From contig CM058239.1 of assembly GCA_030180135.1 (NCBI GenBank), positions 41,854,270 through 41,918,269 of the forward strand: a stretch of DNA of 64,000 nt. Direction: 5' to 3'. Both the position numbers and the translations under genes were made by a program. Each line of letters opens with the position of its first letter. Position 1 is the first letter of the stretch. The notes beneath the pieces were generated by a model. It had not been told where the DNA came from. It searched no databases and was given only the letters and a program-made list of their open reading frames with translations. This DNA is from Orychophragmus violaceus. Its lineage: Eukaryota; Streptophyta; Magnoliopsida; Brassicales; Brassicaceae. Shown here piece after piece: positions 1 to 11,400 of the stretch.

Positions 1-313
1 CCCTAAGGAAGAGCCTAGCTCTTGCGATTTCCTCTGGGTGGCCGCGAGTCTCTTTCTCCAACTCTCTCTCTCTGATTCATCCATCTCTTTGGTCTAGCAG
101 CCGTCCCTTGCTTGTAAGAGTGTGGATACTTGAGGAGGAGCCGATTCTCATCAGCTCTAATCTGATCTTGTCATTACCACCAATCACTCCGCTGCAAAAG
201 GTAAAGATCAGGTTGGTTTTATGATTTGTTTTGCAAGAACCTAGATCTGTTTAAGATTATGTGTTAGGTTGTAATTTGGGAATTAAACCTTGAACAAACA
301 CCATAATCCTTCA
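1..313 (+). repeat. 5' LTR of A1, truncated by window edge
   Basis: Matches 6625-6937 almost base for base and ends in ATCCTTCA immediately before the primer site. Only the 3' part (R/U5 side) is inside the window. Confidence 0.92.
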
Positions 314-314
314 G

Positions 315-326
315 TGGTATCAGAGC
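315..326 (+). promoter_or_regulatory. Primer-binding site, tRNA-Met type (A1)
   Basis: TGGTATCAGAGC directly follows the LTR end. This is the usual plant Copia site complementary to the 3' end of initiator tRNA-Met, where minus-strand DNA synthesis starts. Confidence 0.9.
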
Positions 327-331
327 CAGGT

Positions 332-1985
332 TATTGGTTTCTTGTAATTTGGATCTTAATATGGCTTGATCGATCGTTTTCAATTGATAATGTTGACCTT
401 GTTATTCAATCAAAATAAATCGCTTGTTGATTGGTTTGTTATTATCATGTTCACAAGTGATTTGAAAAGTCAGTTAATTGAATCAATTATCATTCGTTAA
501 TGGAATCGATTGTTGTCTATTTGTTAATGGATTCGTTTGTTGAATTGTTAATGAGACAAAAGAGGTTGACTTTGCTTTGTTAAGAATCGCTTGGTTAAAA
601 TTGGTCATCGTTTTGTCTTGTTGTGCAATCGACTAAAGAGTCAACATGTGCGATCGAAATTGTTTAATGAATCGCTTGATAATTGAATTGGTCAATGGTC
701 AAAATCATTTGTTGTCTTAAAGTGATCGCTTGAATTATGTTTGATCAAGCCGCGTGATGCGTTAATGGGAACGTGACGATCGGATCGTGATGGGCCTAGG
801 GTTGGATCGTGGGTCCATGATCCGATCAAGGATACGATCGTTTGACCCGTTAAAATTTTACGTCCCACGAATAGTCAATCGGTTAAACCGAGCTTCGCGG
901 TTCGTTGCCCAAAACCACACCAATTAAACCGGTCCATTTAATTGGCGGTTAATTGTGTGTTTAAAGCCTTAAACCGCAAGTTAAATCAAATTGGCTAAAA
1001 CACTAGGTGTTTCTTCCCGGTTTTGGATTTAACTGAACCGATCCAATTTAATTGGTGGTTCAAGCGGTTAACCCAAATCGCGGTTTGCTGGAAATAATTT
1101 AATACTTGGTATTATTTAATTTCTGGTTAAACCAGATTGAAATTCAAAAAATTGAATTTTAACCTAAACCGAAGGCTGGTCTAAGTTTGATTTGGTTGGA
1201 CCAAATAATTTAGAGATAGTATGGTTTAGTAAATAACCGATGGTTTTGATAGTTAATTTGGTCTTGGACCAGAATTAATAAACCGGATCGGTTCTGTCAA
1301 ATTATTGGGCCAGCTGGAATTCTATGGTCTTGGGCCAAGAATTGGGCCTATAATTTGTGACCCAACCCAAGATATTTAATAAAATATTTAAATTAGAAAT
1401 TTCTATTTTTAGTAAGTTACTAAATTTAGAAAGTTTCTAAAAGAAGTAAGTTTCCCAAAATAGTAATCTTCTATTTTTGGAAATAAAACTTAAAAATCCT
1501 CAAAAACAATATCAAGCTTGGATGTCTTTCCAATCTTGTCAGCTACTTAACGCTTATTTGATTACAGATATGGCTTACAGTGTGAGGTGTCTGTTTTCGC
1601 GTAAGTAAAGTAGTATATAGTCACTAATTTCATTGGGAGTCCCAGATTTTAGTGATTATTTGGCTGTAAGAGATTGGTTTCCTTGACTGGACCATCGGGA
1701 GTCCCGGGCCTTGAGACATCTGGTGAATTTGGGCCTCGGGTCCAATTCACAACCGAGAGTTATTGGTTATAACTAGCTGTGTGTATGCTTACCAAGTAAA
1801 GCTAATTCTGGGTGACGGCCAGTGGCCCACTTTGGATTTAGCTAAACATGGGTCTCGGAATCATTGTATTCTTATGAGGTTAAACGAAGAAATTTTGAAT
1901 ACAATGCGAGTTTTCTTATAAGTTGTTAAGATTACTCTTTTATGAACTTAATAACTAAAACTCTATTTATCTCTAAATTTCAGCT
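332..1985 (+). other. Long non-coding leader of A1
   Basis: About 1.65 kb between primer site and gag ATG with no long ORF. It is AT-rich, with short imperfect repeats of a TAGAAAGTTTCTAAAA type near 1390-1460. A possible intron runs from GTAAGTAAAG (1602) to TCTCTAAATTTCAG (ends 1983), just before the gag ATG. Both sites are also present in A2. The splice call is inference from motifs only. Confidence 0.5.
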
Positions 1986-2876
1986 ATGACAAGCACAAAC
2001 AATCAAAACACTTTCTCGATCCGGTATGTCCTTGAGATGGACAAACTGAACGGATCAAATTTCTTGACTTGGTCGCGGAACCTGAGGCTAGTTCTCAGGC
2101 ATGAGAGAAAGGACTATGTCCTTGAGAAAGCTCTCCCCGAGAGGATCAGATCCAAGGCCAGTCATGCAGTATATAATGCTTGGAATAAGCATTATAATGA
2201 TGCGGTAGATGTGCGTGGTCTGATATTGGCTACCATGGACTCAGATTTGCGGAAGCAATATGAGAACATGGAGTCGCCAATAGAGATGATCAGCAGCCTG
2301 AGATTGAAATTTCAGGAGCAGGTAAGAGTGGAGAGATACCAGTTGGTTAAATCTCTCACTAGCTGCAAGCTACCGATTGATCATTCAGTAAGTCCTCATA
2401 TCAGTAAAATGATGGGTTACATTGATAACCTGAGGAAACTGGATTATCCAGTTAGCCAAGAAATGGCAACTGATATCATTCTGCAGTCACTGCCGTCAAG
2501 CTATGATAAGTTCGTAAAGGACTATATCAAGAAAGGCTTAACGAAGACGTTGACTGAACTGCATGACATGCTCAAGACAGTTGAGCCAAACGTGAAGAGT
2601 ACCCTGTACAATCTCATGAAGGAGAAGGGTAGGTTTACTAAACCTAAAGCTGACAAGGGTGAAGACAATGTTGTCCAGATTTTGAATCATGGCAAGCGTA
2701 TGTCTTCTGAGCCCGAGTCAGATACCTCTTACGTTGGTAAGTGCTGCTACTGTAAAGAGACTGGGCATTGGAAGAGAGATTGCATTAAATTCATGGAAGA
2801 TTATGAGGAGTTGAAGTTGATATATGAAACTACTTCCTCAGGTATTCATGTTATTACTTCAAGTTTTACCTTATAG
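1986..2876 (+). CDS. gag: Copia Gag polyprotein (nucleocapsid), A1
   Basis: 296-residue ORF beginning MTSTNNQNTFSIRYVLEMDK. The N-terminal two thirds has the Copia gag (UBN2-like) pattern, including LNGSNFLTWSRNLRLVL and the SYDKF/ELHDMLKTVE region. A CCHC zinc knuckle (CCYCKETGHWKRDC, about residues 252-265) binds RNA in family members. Gag forms the cytoplasmic virus-like particle that packages element RNA. The start is the first ATG after the leader and is the same in A2. The ORF ends at TAG (2874-2876), and protease-like sequence continues in the same frame. The A2 ORF has the same length with a few dozen changes, so gag is kept while pol is not. Confidence 0.88.
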   Translation: MTSTNNQNTFSIRYVLEMDKLNGSNFLTWSRNLRLVLRHERKDYVLEKALPERIRSKASHAVYNAWNKHYNDAVDVRGLILATMDSDLRKQYENMESPIEMISSLRLKFQEQVRVERYQLVKSLTSCKLPIDHSVSPHISKMMGYIDNLRKLDYPVSQEMATDIILQSLPSSYDKFVKDYIKKGLTKTLTELHDMLKTVEPNVKSTLYNLMKEKGRFTKPKADKGEDNVVQILNHGKRMSSEPESDTSYVGKCCYCKETGHWKRDCIKFMEDYEELKLIYETTSSGIHVITSSFTL

Positions 2877-5400
2877 GTATTGGATACTGGTTGTGGCACT
2901 GATATTTGTTATAATATGCAGAGCCTGAGCAACAGTAGAACGTTGAAGGAAGGGCAAGTGGAACTGCGTGTCTGGAAGGAGCTTGGGATGCTGCCTCAGC
3001 CGTAGGGTTTTCACTTGTAGATGCCTTTGAGGCTTGGTTTTATTAAGTAATTGCTACAATGTACCTGCTTTAAGCAAAGTTGTCTTTCATTTTCTTGTAA
3101 GAATTTGAATGTTTTTCATTTTGATAAAAGACTAGTTTGTTCTTTTGATCTTAATGAAATATTAATTGTAGCACCCTATTCAAGGAATGGGTTTTATGTC
3201 TTAAACCAAAGAGTGCCTAAATGTAACATAAATACCGCAATTGGTTTAAATCTGATAAGTTAAACCTGATTTTTCTTGGCATAAATGTTTTGGTAACATA
3301 GAGTAAGTCAGATTCAGAAACCCCATAGTTATGGACTTTTGGGCTCATTTGAATGGATATCTTATGAGACTTGAATTCTGCTTACTAGACCAAAAGACAA
3401 AAGGCCCATCTTAGCCGAGCTAGAGAAAGGCCCAAAGGCTTATTGGAGATTGAACATACTCATGTATGTGGTCCGATGAGCAGTAATGCCAGAGAAAATT
3501 TCCTGTACTTCATTGTCTCTACTGATTACTTCAGTGAGTGTGACTGTGTTCATTTGATGAGACACAAGTCGGAATTCTTTGACATGGTCGGAAGAGTTCC
3601 AGAATGAAGTATAGAATCTGAATGACAGAAGTATTAAGACTCTGGATTAGATCACGAGTGAGAATACTTAAGTCATTGATTGTGTGATCATCTGAATGAG
3701 TGTGAAGTCGTTTCACAGCTCACTTCTCCTGAAAACCTAGAGGTGTTTCTGTGAGAATGAATCAGATCTTATTAGAAATGATTAAAGATGAGTCACACGA
3801 ATCTTCCATGATATTCTCTAAGAATAACGCTCTAAAATATCTAAGTTTACGCTGAAATAGTTCTACCAATATCAGTAGAAAGACACCACGTAAATGTGGA
3901 TTGGAATCGATCCAAATTCGTCTTTACTGAGTATTTGTAGTTGTGCTACTTCGCTGGTTGTCCTAGGGAAACCAAGGCTTGTTACTTTTACGTCCATTCT
4001 GTTTTCTAAGAAAGGAAGTTACTTTCCAAGAAGAACAGTGGGAGTAAAAGTACAACTCGAAGAAATTCGAGAAATACAGGAGGCTGCTCAACCTGTTAAG
4101 GGAGAGCAACGGATGGATTTACAGATTTCTGTAGAACCTACACCTGTAGAGCCTGAAGTTCGCAGATATGAATGAATCAGTCACTAGTCCGAGAGTGATT
4201 TCTCGTCATTAGTTGAACCTGATGATCATTAAAAGTTCGCATGATCTGATGATCATTGAAAGCGACGAATCTGCGAAATTCAAAGAAGCGAAAGTGAGCC
4301 CGGACTCCGAAAAATTACATTTTGTGTAAGTTGGCTTTATCGATCCATTCATGGATGGAAGCAAACATATCGGAGTTGGAATCTTCGTTCTGTTAAAGTA
4401 GTCAATGTTTTGACTTGAACAGGAACGAAGTGGAACTGTGCGTTTACTAAAAGATAAGTGGGAGCAATATTGCATTTCTCATAGTGTATGTCGATGACAT
4501 ACTGATTCTCGAAAATAACGTTCCAATGCTGCAGTCGGTAAAGGACTGGCTTGGGAGTTGGTTTTATGATTGACATGGGTAAAGCCACGTAGTTCTTGGA
4601 TTTTGGATCTAAAGATAAAGATCCAAAAGAGCTGGTAGGACAAAGTCATGATTCTTAAATTGACAAAGTCCTACACGTAATCAGCAATCCAAGAAGGGCT
4701 TTATGCCAATGTCACATGGCAATTCATTAAGCAAGATACAGTGTCCTGCGATATCTGCTGAGCTTGAATGCATGGATAGGATTCCATATGCGACGGCAAT
4801 TGGATCTATCATGTATGCCATGACACATACTTGTTTTGATGTTGCTTTAATGCTAAACAAGACAAGTAAAGACCAGTCAAATCCAGCAAAGAATCACTGG
4901 ATTGCCGTAAAGAATATTCTGAAGTATTTGAGGAATACTTAGGATAAGTTCTTTATTTACGGAGAAAGTGAGGTGCTACAAGTCGATAGAGTCTGAAAGG
5001 CAAGTTTCCAATAGACAAAGATAATTCCTGGTCACAGTCCGGCTATATCTTGTGTCTAACTGGCGGTGCAAGGCACTGTTGCTGACTCCATGACTTAAGC
5101 TGAATATTTCGCAGCTTGAGAAGCGGCGAAAGAGGTTGTTTGGAAAGAAGAGTTCATCACTGAACTTGATGTGATTCCCAGCATAGATGAGACTAGCTGC
5201 ACATCATAGGTCCAAACACCTTGAGGATAGGTATAACCTATTCCGTGAGATAAATGACAGAGGTGTTAAGTAGATAAGCAAGTTTCATCGAATGAGAACG
5301 TTGCTTATCTATTAACGAAGCCACTCCTTATGCCTAAGCACGAGTCGCGGACTGTAGCTGTAGGATGAGTGAAATTAAGATGTAGTCTTAATTTCAGTGG
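2877..5400 (+). pseudogene. Collapsed Copia pol relic of A1
   Basis: Pieces of pol remain in order. An aspartic protease start (VLDTGCGTDICYNM) is in frame just after the gag stop. An integrase core start lies at 3440-3605 (HTHVCGPMSSNARENFLYFI). A reverse transcriptase catalytic stretch (YVDDILI) lies near 4483-4510. The RT connection region is 4703-4941 (PYATAIGSIMYAM, NHWIAVKNILKYLRNT). An RNase H tail with a PLL-PKHESRTVAVG pattern lies near 5320-5365. Large internal deletions and many stops separate them. A2 carries the same pieces with the same gaps, so the damage predates both insertions. No pol enzyme can be made from this copy. Confidence 0.85.
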
Positions 5401-6197
5401 GAGTTTGTAAAGGGCTTTACTTAGTTGTTTGGAAAGGTTCATGTAAACATAATATTTTATGTTTATGAAATCTAATGATTTTTGGATTATTTTAACTGTG
5501 ATATAAATAATCGTTCCAAAATGATTCATGTCATTATATATGGGCCATCGAAGTACATGAGTAGACTTGATCCTGAAACCCCATATTTAACGAAGTGACA
5601 TAAATCATAGTGTCCATAGTCGAAGGTTGTTGAAATTGGAACAACAACAACCTGTTGAGACTAGATTGTGTTGAGACTTATGACCAAGTTTCGAGGGGTC
5701 ATAGATGCGCGGCATCAAAGTCGACACATAGGTATATGTAGGGGAGCATATGACCGGACATGGCCCGCTGATGAGAAACTCTGCAAGATATTAATATCTG
5801 TGTCATAAGAAGTTCTCATATACGACTATAGAATATAGTCCTTAGACCTGAGTTCGCATGCATGTGGCTGCACATGGAGTAATGCGCTTTGATCATTGTC
5901 TAACGCTGTTTCGTAACTGGGAGCTATACGGACCTTGGTTGGGTGTATTATGAATTGTGTAGTTCATAGTGATGGAACAAGATGGGATTTGTCCCTGCCG
6001 TTTAACGGAGGTAATATCTCTAGGCCAATCGGAGATTTGATAGCTGGTAAGAGAATGACCATTCCCAAACGGACTTGCCCAAGTCGTTTGCATTGTCAGT
6101 ATCAAATCTGGTCCGATAAACATGATCTGGCTATATAAGGATGACACGCATCTTGCCTTATGCCAGATCGAGATATTGAGACAAAAGGATTAGGGAA

Positions 6198-6283
6198 TGT
6201 AGGATTCCAGTACAATCGGAAGATTGTTGGGAATGTCCTGTGTAGGATTCCAGTACAAGTGGGAGATTGTTGGGAATGTCCTG
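6198..6283 (+). repeat. 43-bp tandem duplication over the PPT/LTR junction of A1
   Basis: Two 43-bp units (6198-6240 and 6241-6283) each hold TGTAGGATTCCAGTACAA, a purine tract and the first bases of the LTR (TGTTGGGAATGTCC). The second unit has the intact tract AGTGGGAGAT; the first has a changed tract (TCGGAAGAT). A2 has one unit only (41225-41267). Confidence 0.85.
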
Positions 6284-6937
6284 AAATCTACCGTACTATC
6301 TCTAGAAAGTATGATAAGTGTCGAGATCAGACATAAGTCATAAATAATGGGTGATCATGATGGCTTGCTAGAGTCCGCTCATGATCTATAAGTTTAGGAC
6401 TTATTACCAGTATTGTATGATCCCGAAGGGTCACACACCATAGCTAACGGGAAAGTTAAATGGAATTAATACGGTAAGATGCAATGGCATTTACTGTATT
6501 AGATCAGAGAATTGGGCCAGACAAAATACAGGCTTTTGTCTGATTTGTGTCTTGGGCCCAAAAGATTAATGAGCCATTAGTCTAATGACTTGGGCCCATT
6601 AATGAGAGATAAAAGAATGAGAAACCCTAAGGAAGAGCCTAGCTCTTGCGATTTCCTCTGGGTGGCCGCGAGTCTCTTTCTCCAACTCTCTCTCTCTGAT
6701 TCATCCATCTCTTTGGTCTAGCAGCCGTCCCTTGCTTGTAAGAGTGTGGATACTTGAGGAGGAGCCGATTCTCATCAGCTCTAATCTGATCTTGTCATTA
6801 CCACCAATCACTCCGCTGCAAAAGGTAAAGATCAGGTTGGTTTTATGATTCGTTTTGCAAGAACCTAGATCTGTTTAAGATTATGTGTTAGGTTGTAATT
6901 TGGGAATTAAACCTTGAACAAACACCATAATCCTTCA
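6268..6937 (+). repeat. 3' LTR of A1 (670 bp)
   Basis: Starts TGTTGGGAATG and ends ATCCTTCA (TG...CA). It is preceded by the purine-rich primer AGTGGGAGAT. Close to the 649-bp LTRs of A2. Confidence 0.92.
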
Positions 6938-6938
6938 G

Positions 6939-7085
6939 ATTCGTGATATTGTCAATAGAGGTGATGTGAAGATCAGCCGAGTTCCGACAAACGAGAATGT
7001 CGCTGATCCTCTAACCAAGTCACTCCCAAGGCCTAAGCATGAGAGTCATACGACTGCTGTAGGCATTAGAGATCTTAAGATGTAA
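6939..7085 (+). pseudogene. C-terminal end of Copia RNase H (element B)
   Basis: An open frame of 48 codons plus TAA gives IRDIVNRGDVKISRVP, then NENVADPLTKSLPRPKHES, ending GIRDLKM. This is the usual end of plant Copia pol, including the ADPLTK signature. It is interrupted at its left side by the A1 insertion, so it is a gene remnant. Confidence 0.85.
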
Positions 7086-7905
7086 TCTTGATTCTAGTGG
7101 GAGTTTTGGTTTTTGTTTTAGTTATAATAAGACGCTGTTGTAAACATTCTTTTAGAAGTGTTTAATGAAATTTGATTTCAGCATTATTTATTGTGATCTA
7201 AATAATGTCCCAAAATAAGTTTATGACATATTATAGGTCATCAAGTTGAGAAATTGATCATGAAACCCTATAAGTTTATAAATTATTTTGTCCCTAGTCA
7301 AGGTTGTAGAATCGGGACACTGACAACCGTTAGAGACTAGATTGTGAGGTGACTGTTGGCTAAGTTTCATGGAGCCAATGATATGATTATCGCAGTCAGT
7401 CACATAGATATATTTCAGTGGACATATGATCGGACATGACCCGCTAATGAGAAGTCTACAAGATAGTAATATCTGTGTCATAAGAGGTTCTCATTACGAC
7501 TATAGAGTATAGTCCTAAGACCTGAGTTCATCATGCTTTCTTGCATATGAATTGGTACATTTTGACTTTGTCAAACGTCGATCCGTAACTGGCGGCTATA
7601 ACGACACTGTTCAAGTTTATCATGAAGTGTGCGTTGAAACAGGGATGTAACAAGATGGAATTTGTCCCTCCTGAAAAACGGGAGATAAATATCTCAGGGC
7701 CTATCGAAGATTGAATACTGAGAGAATGTGTGGCCGCACTCAAACGAACTGTAGTTCAGTTGTTTGTAATGTTCAGTATGAGATCAGGAGTTCGATAAAC
7801 ACGATATTGGCTTAATAAGGATGACACAAATCTTGCCTTATGCCAAATCGAGATATAGAGACAAAAGGATTATAGGAATTGATGATTCCAGTACAAGTGG
7901 GAGAT

Positions 7906-8543
7906 TGTTGGGATAGTGTCCTGAAATCACACCTGTACTCACTCCTGTGATAGTTGTGTGTCGAGATCTGACATTCGTATAATACTGGGCGTTTGCAATG
8001 CTTTGCTAGAAGCCTCTTGCAATCTGTAGGTCGTGGACTTACTGCCAGTATTATATGATCCTATAGGGTCACACACCTAAGCGAACTGGAAGCTACGACA
8101 TGAGAATGATCATTGTGGCAATGATCATGTTATGTGTATTGAAATACACATAAGAATCGATATAAAGGTGTTGTGTCGATCGACACAGCTTGTGTGTCGG
8201 TCGACACAGTTTGGATTTTCCGAACAGGCTTTTCGGGTTATGGCTTAATTGAGTCTGGCCCGTTAAGCACGTTTAGGTCGAATAAAAACGTGTTTAGTTC
8301 GACCTAAACAAGAGAGCCGTCCAGTTTTCTTGACAGAAACACTAGACACACCAGAACCTTTCGATCCCCATTGATCCGGCACTAGCATCCCGTTTCCAGC
8401 GAGCGTGCGTGTGTATCTGGTAGAGGCAAAGCGTTGCGTTGCTCCACTGATCTCGTTCACCATCTTCTTCCGCTGCCAAAGGTAAGAACGAGGTTGGTTC
8501 TAAATTTCAATATAACAAACCCTAGATCCATCGGGATCCAACA
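7906..8543 (+). repeat. 3' LTR of Copia element B
   Basis: Begins TGTTGGGATAGTGTCCTG after a purine tract and shares scattered blocks with the A LTR (TCACACACC, TCGAGATC-GACAT). The end near 8543 (GGATCCAACA) is a guess from alignment to the end of the A LTR. It carries one pair of TCGATCGA-type motifs (8176 and 8197). Confidence 0.7.
8172..8208. repeat. Paired TCGATCGA-core motif in the Copia LTR of B
   Basis: TGTGTCGATCGACACA (8172-8187, a perfect 16-bp palindrome) is followed by TGTGTCGGTCGACACA (8193-8208). Core starts are 21 bp apart, the same spacing as in the Athila-like elements. Confidence 0.85.
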
Positions 8544-8938
8544 GGTTACTGTTTTTTAGAGTTGGGCCTGGTTTTTCTATTTTCTTTTTCTTTCTGCTTT
8601 TTTGTTTCCTTTCTTTCTTCATGCTATTCTCTGTAAAAAAAAAAAACATTTTAATATGAAAGCCCTTTAAAAAAAAAACAAATAACCGTTTATCTTGAAT
8701 TTGATGCAACAAATTTGAAACATATATTGCGAAATTAAAGTCAAATGTATTAGTATGAGTAGATGATGTAGTATATTACTAATTACATAGAACAAACATA
8801 AGGTGGTAGTATATTATAAACAAATAATAAGTGAAAATTATACCTTTCGTTTTTTAAATCAAATTGTATGATATTCCAAGTTACCTTTGGATACTCATAC
8901 TCCTTTTTTAGAAAGCCAACGCTTGCTACTTCACTACA
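8544..8938. other. AT-rich DNA without a gene
   Basis: No ORF of note and no recognisable element end. It includes T-rich and A-rich runs (8575-8680). Probably degraded intergenic or transposon DNA. Confidence 0.5.
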
Positions 8939-10322
8939 TCTATACTACTAAAATAATAAAATATATTATTAAAAATAGAAGTGTTTTTCTTTTAAAATAT
9001 TTGTTAAGAAAATCGAAAAATAACTTACCAACACAAGTATTTTAACAGAAATCTCCACGGATTATCTCATTGAAGTCATCAAAATCGGAGTAAAATTCTT
9101 AACCGGTCTAAGAACGGCTCATACGGTAGTACGATTTCGCAAAACAATTTCAAAAGTATGTGATGTTCTTTTGAAACATCTTTCCGCAGGACGGACTTCA
9201 AAATTTGTGAAGATTATATTATTATCCTCAACTAAAAATCTTGCACAAGAATATTTTCCAAAATGTTTTAGGGATCACTGCATATATTTTAGAACCCTAA
9301 ACATGACAGAAATGATGAAGATATGAAAATAATAAATATTGAATTCAATACTTCCCATCTATTTAAAAACAACTTTTATTCTTGCAAAAGCTATTTAGTA
9401 AAACATTTATTTTTTGGGTTTCATTTTTTAATTTTTTCTTTTGGGTTCTAGAGAATTTAAAACGGATAGACCCAACTCGTTCAAACTCGTTTATATTTAT
9501 ATTGTTTTAAAGGTATTTTTTAGTTATATATTTTCTTAGATCTGGAGCTTAGTTAAATAAAAAATATTATTGTAAATATTTCAACTCATGGATATTAATC
9601 TCTTTATAATGAACGGACTTTTATTCCACGTATAAATCTTTTTTTCATTTATAAATGAAAGAAAAAATATTTGTTCCCTAATTATTGAAAAATTATTACG
9701 CGAATATGATATATTTTTTTTTCAAATTAAAGATAATTAAAATGAAGATGTTATGGTTTTTCCTTAAAATTCTAAATAAATCAACTCGTGATTGTAAGGA
9801 AATGAATCTATAACTATTCTAAATCGGAGGTGGTTATAAATAAATAAATATATTATTTTAATCAGAATTAAGGTAATCGTAAATTAAGAAATAAATTTGT
9901 TACATTTTTAATAATTTGGTAATGTCATTATAGGTTTTGCTTTGTAAAATTTATTTGGGTTTACTGTAGAGATGTTAAACGGGCAGATCCCGCCAGTTTC
10001 GAATCATTTATATTTAAGACTCATTTAGATTTGCCCGTTTAAACCCGTCATAAGTAACACATGTCTATTTAAATCCGTTTAGATGCCTTTATAAATTTTA
10101 ATTTTTAAAAATTTAATACATAGTACAGAAATTTAATTTTGTATATTACTCTCATTTTAGTCCGATTGAATCTAATACTTTCCAACTATTTTTTGGTAGT
10201 CTAACAACCATCAAACTTTACAATAACATTTCAAAAAATACATTTGTAACAAATGTAACGTTCATTAATTAAAAATTTACACATATTTGTAAGAAGACAT
10301 GGTAAATGTAAATATTTTAGTA

Positions 10323-10353
<31 letters not shown>

Positions 10354-10530
10354 AAGTTGTTAGGTCTACTAAATATACGTTAAAGATGTCTATTAATTGT
10401 GATTTTTCCTTTCTAAAATGTGCTATTTTCTTTATCATCCAAAAATGCATGTATCCAATTTATACTTTCTTAATAACTAAAAAAACGTTTTCAGATATAG
10501 ATTATAACAGTAGCAGTTGATAACACGCTT
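8939..10530 (+). mobile_element. Possible Helitron starting at 8939, end not found
   Basis: TCTATACTACTAAAATAAT at 8939, preceded by A, resembles the 5' terminus of Arabidopsis-type Helitrons. The body is AT-rich with GTTTAAACCCGTC/CCGTTTAGATG phrases (about 9975-10090) common in such elements. I could not locate a CTRR 3' end with hairpin, so the right limit is arbitrary. It contains an (AT)n run at 10324-10352 and no coding sequence. Confidence 0.35.
10324..10352. repeat. (AT)n microsatellite
   Basis: Two AT runs separated by one G. Confidence 0.9.
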
Positions 10531-10539
10531 TCTCTCTCT

Positions 10540-11390
10540 TGCAGACGACTTTAAGGCGATTTCCGTTTTCGAGGATCTCTCCGGCATCCGATGGCTTTGT
10601 CGGTGTCGGCTGATGTCCTCCCGTGTTCTTTAAGCTGACATGCAAGCAGCTGGAGACAACATGAGACCAGAAGATGCCTCAGATCCGTTTTCCGGCAACG
10701 CGCGGTGGCTTGTTAGTCGTGGCTTTTGTTTCTGCTCGAGGACGGCGGAGAAGTGAGTTCAGCAGATGAGTTTCTAGATCTGGTTTCTGGTTTCTGCGGC
10801 GGTGTCGAGGGGGTTGATTGGGAGGCGGTGTAAGCGAGGGAGGGTTCGCGAGGGAGTAGCTAGCCTAAGCGACTCCGGAGGTGCTTGTTGGCGGCATCTG
10901 GTGAGGTGTCCCAGCTGCTGCTTGCCATCTTCAGAGCCACCTTCCTCGCCGGAGTGACAGAGGCTAGAGTCGATCGGTTGAGATAGATCTCGACCCGGAG
11001 TCGAGCTTACACGGAGGAGACAACAAGGAGTTCTGGCTGCGGCTGCGCTGGTCGGAAAGTCCGTGGGAATTCACGGAGGTTGTGTGTTTGGCGTCGAGAT
11101 CTGGCGAGGGGAGATAAGACCTTCAGAGGTTCGAGCGGAGGATATGGCGGCTATCCATTCTTGCCAGGAAGCCTCGGTAGTGTGGAAGCAAAGCTCGTCG
11201 GATATAGCTCTCGCCGGCGGCGCGCGATACCGGTGAACATACCTAGTTGACTGTATTCTCCTTAGCGGCGGTCTTGATTCTAGGGTTAGGCTCTTACCGA
11301 TTATTTAGGGCTGTGTAATTTTGGTTCGGTTTTTACTTCTAGTTTTTTGTTGTATCCGGTTCAATCCCGGTTTGGGTCGATTTATAATTA
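10540..11390. other. GC-rich block of unknown origin
   Basis: The composition changes abruptly after a TTTCTCTCTCTTGCAG tract (ends 10544, splice-acceptor-like). About 850 bp is GC-rich with CGGCGG, CCGGCG and GAGGTT phrases, in contrast to the AT-rich flanks. No frame stays open for long on either strand. The right end (TTGTATCCGGTTCAATCCC) fades into AT-rich DNA. It could be a captured gene fragment or LINE untranslated region; I recognise no protein. Confidence 0.4.
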
Positions 11391-11400
11391 AATATATTAA

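Larger units (their letters stand above)
1..6937 (+). mobile_element. Non-autonomous Copia LTR retrotransposon, copy A1
   Basis: Order seen: partial 5' LTR (1-313), tRNA-Met primer site, 1.65-kb leader, intact gag ORF, heavily deleted pol relic, purine-rich tract, 3' LTR (6268-6937). A close second copy (A2) lies at 34750-41899 with the same layout and the same internal lesions. The 313 bases of 5' LTR inside the window differ from the 3' LTR at only about one position by eye (T/C near 230/6847), so the insertion is recent although pol is dead. That implies movement by enzymes supplied in trans. A1 sits in the RNase H end of Copia element B. The left target duplication is outside the window. 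Confidence 0.9.
6938..8543 (+). mobile_element. Copia element B, 3' part (host of A1)
   Basis: Directly after the A1 LTR the sequence continues as the end of a Copia pol ORF, then about 820 bp of 3' untranslated DNA resembling that of A, a purine tract (AAGTGGGAGAT) and an LTR starting TGTTGGGATAG. B is a relative of A with its own LTR sequence. Its 5' half lies outside the window, beyond A1. Confidence 0.8.
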
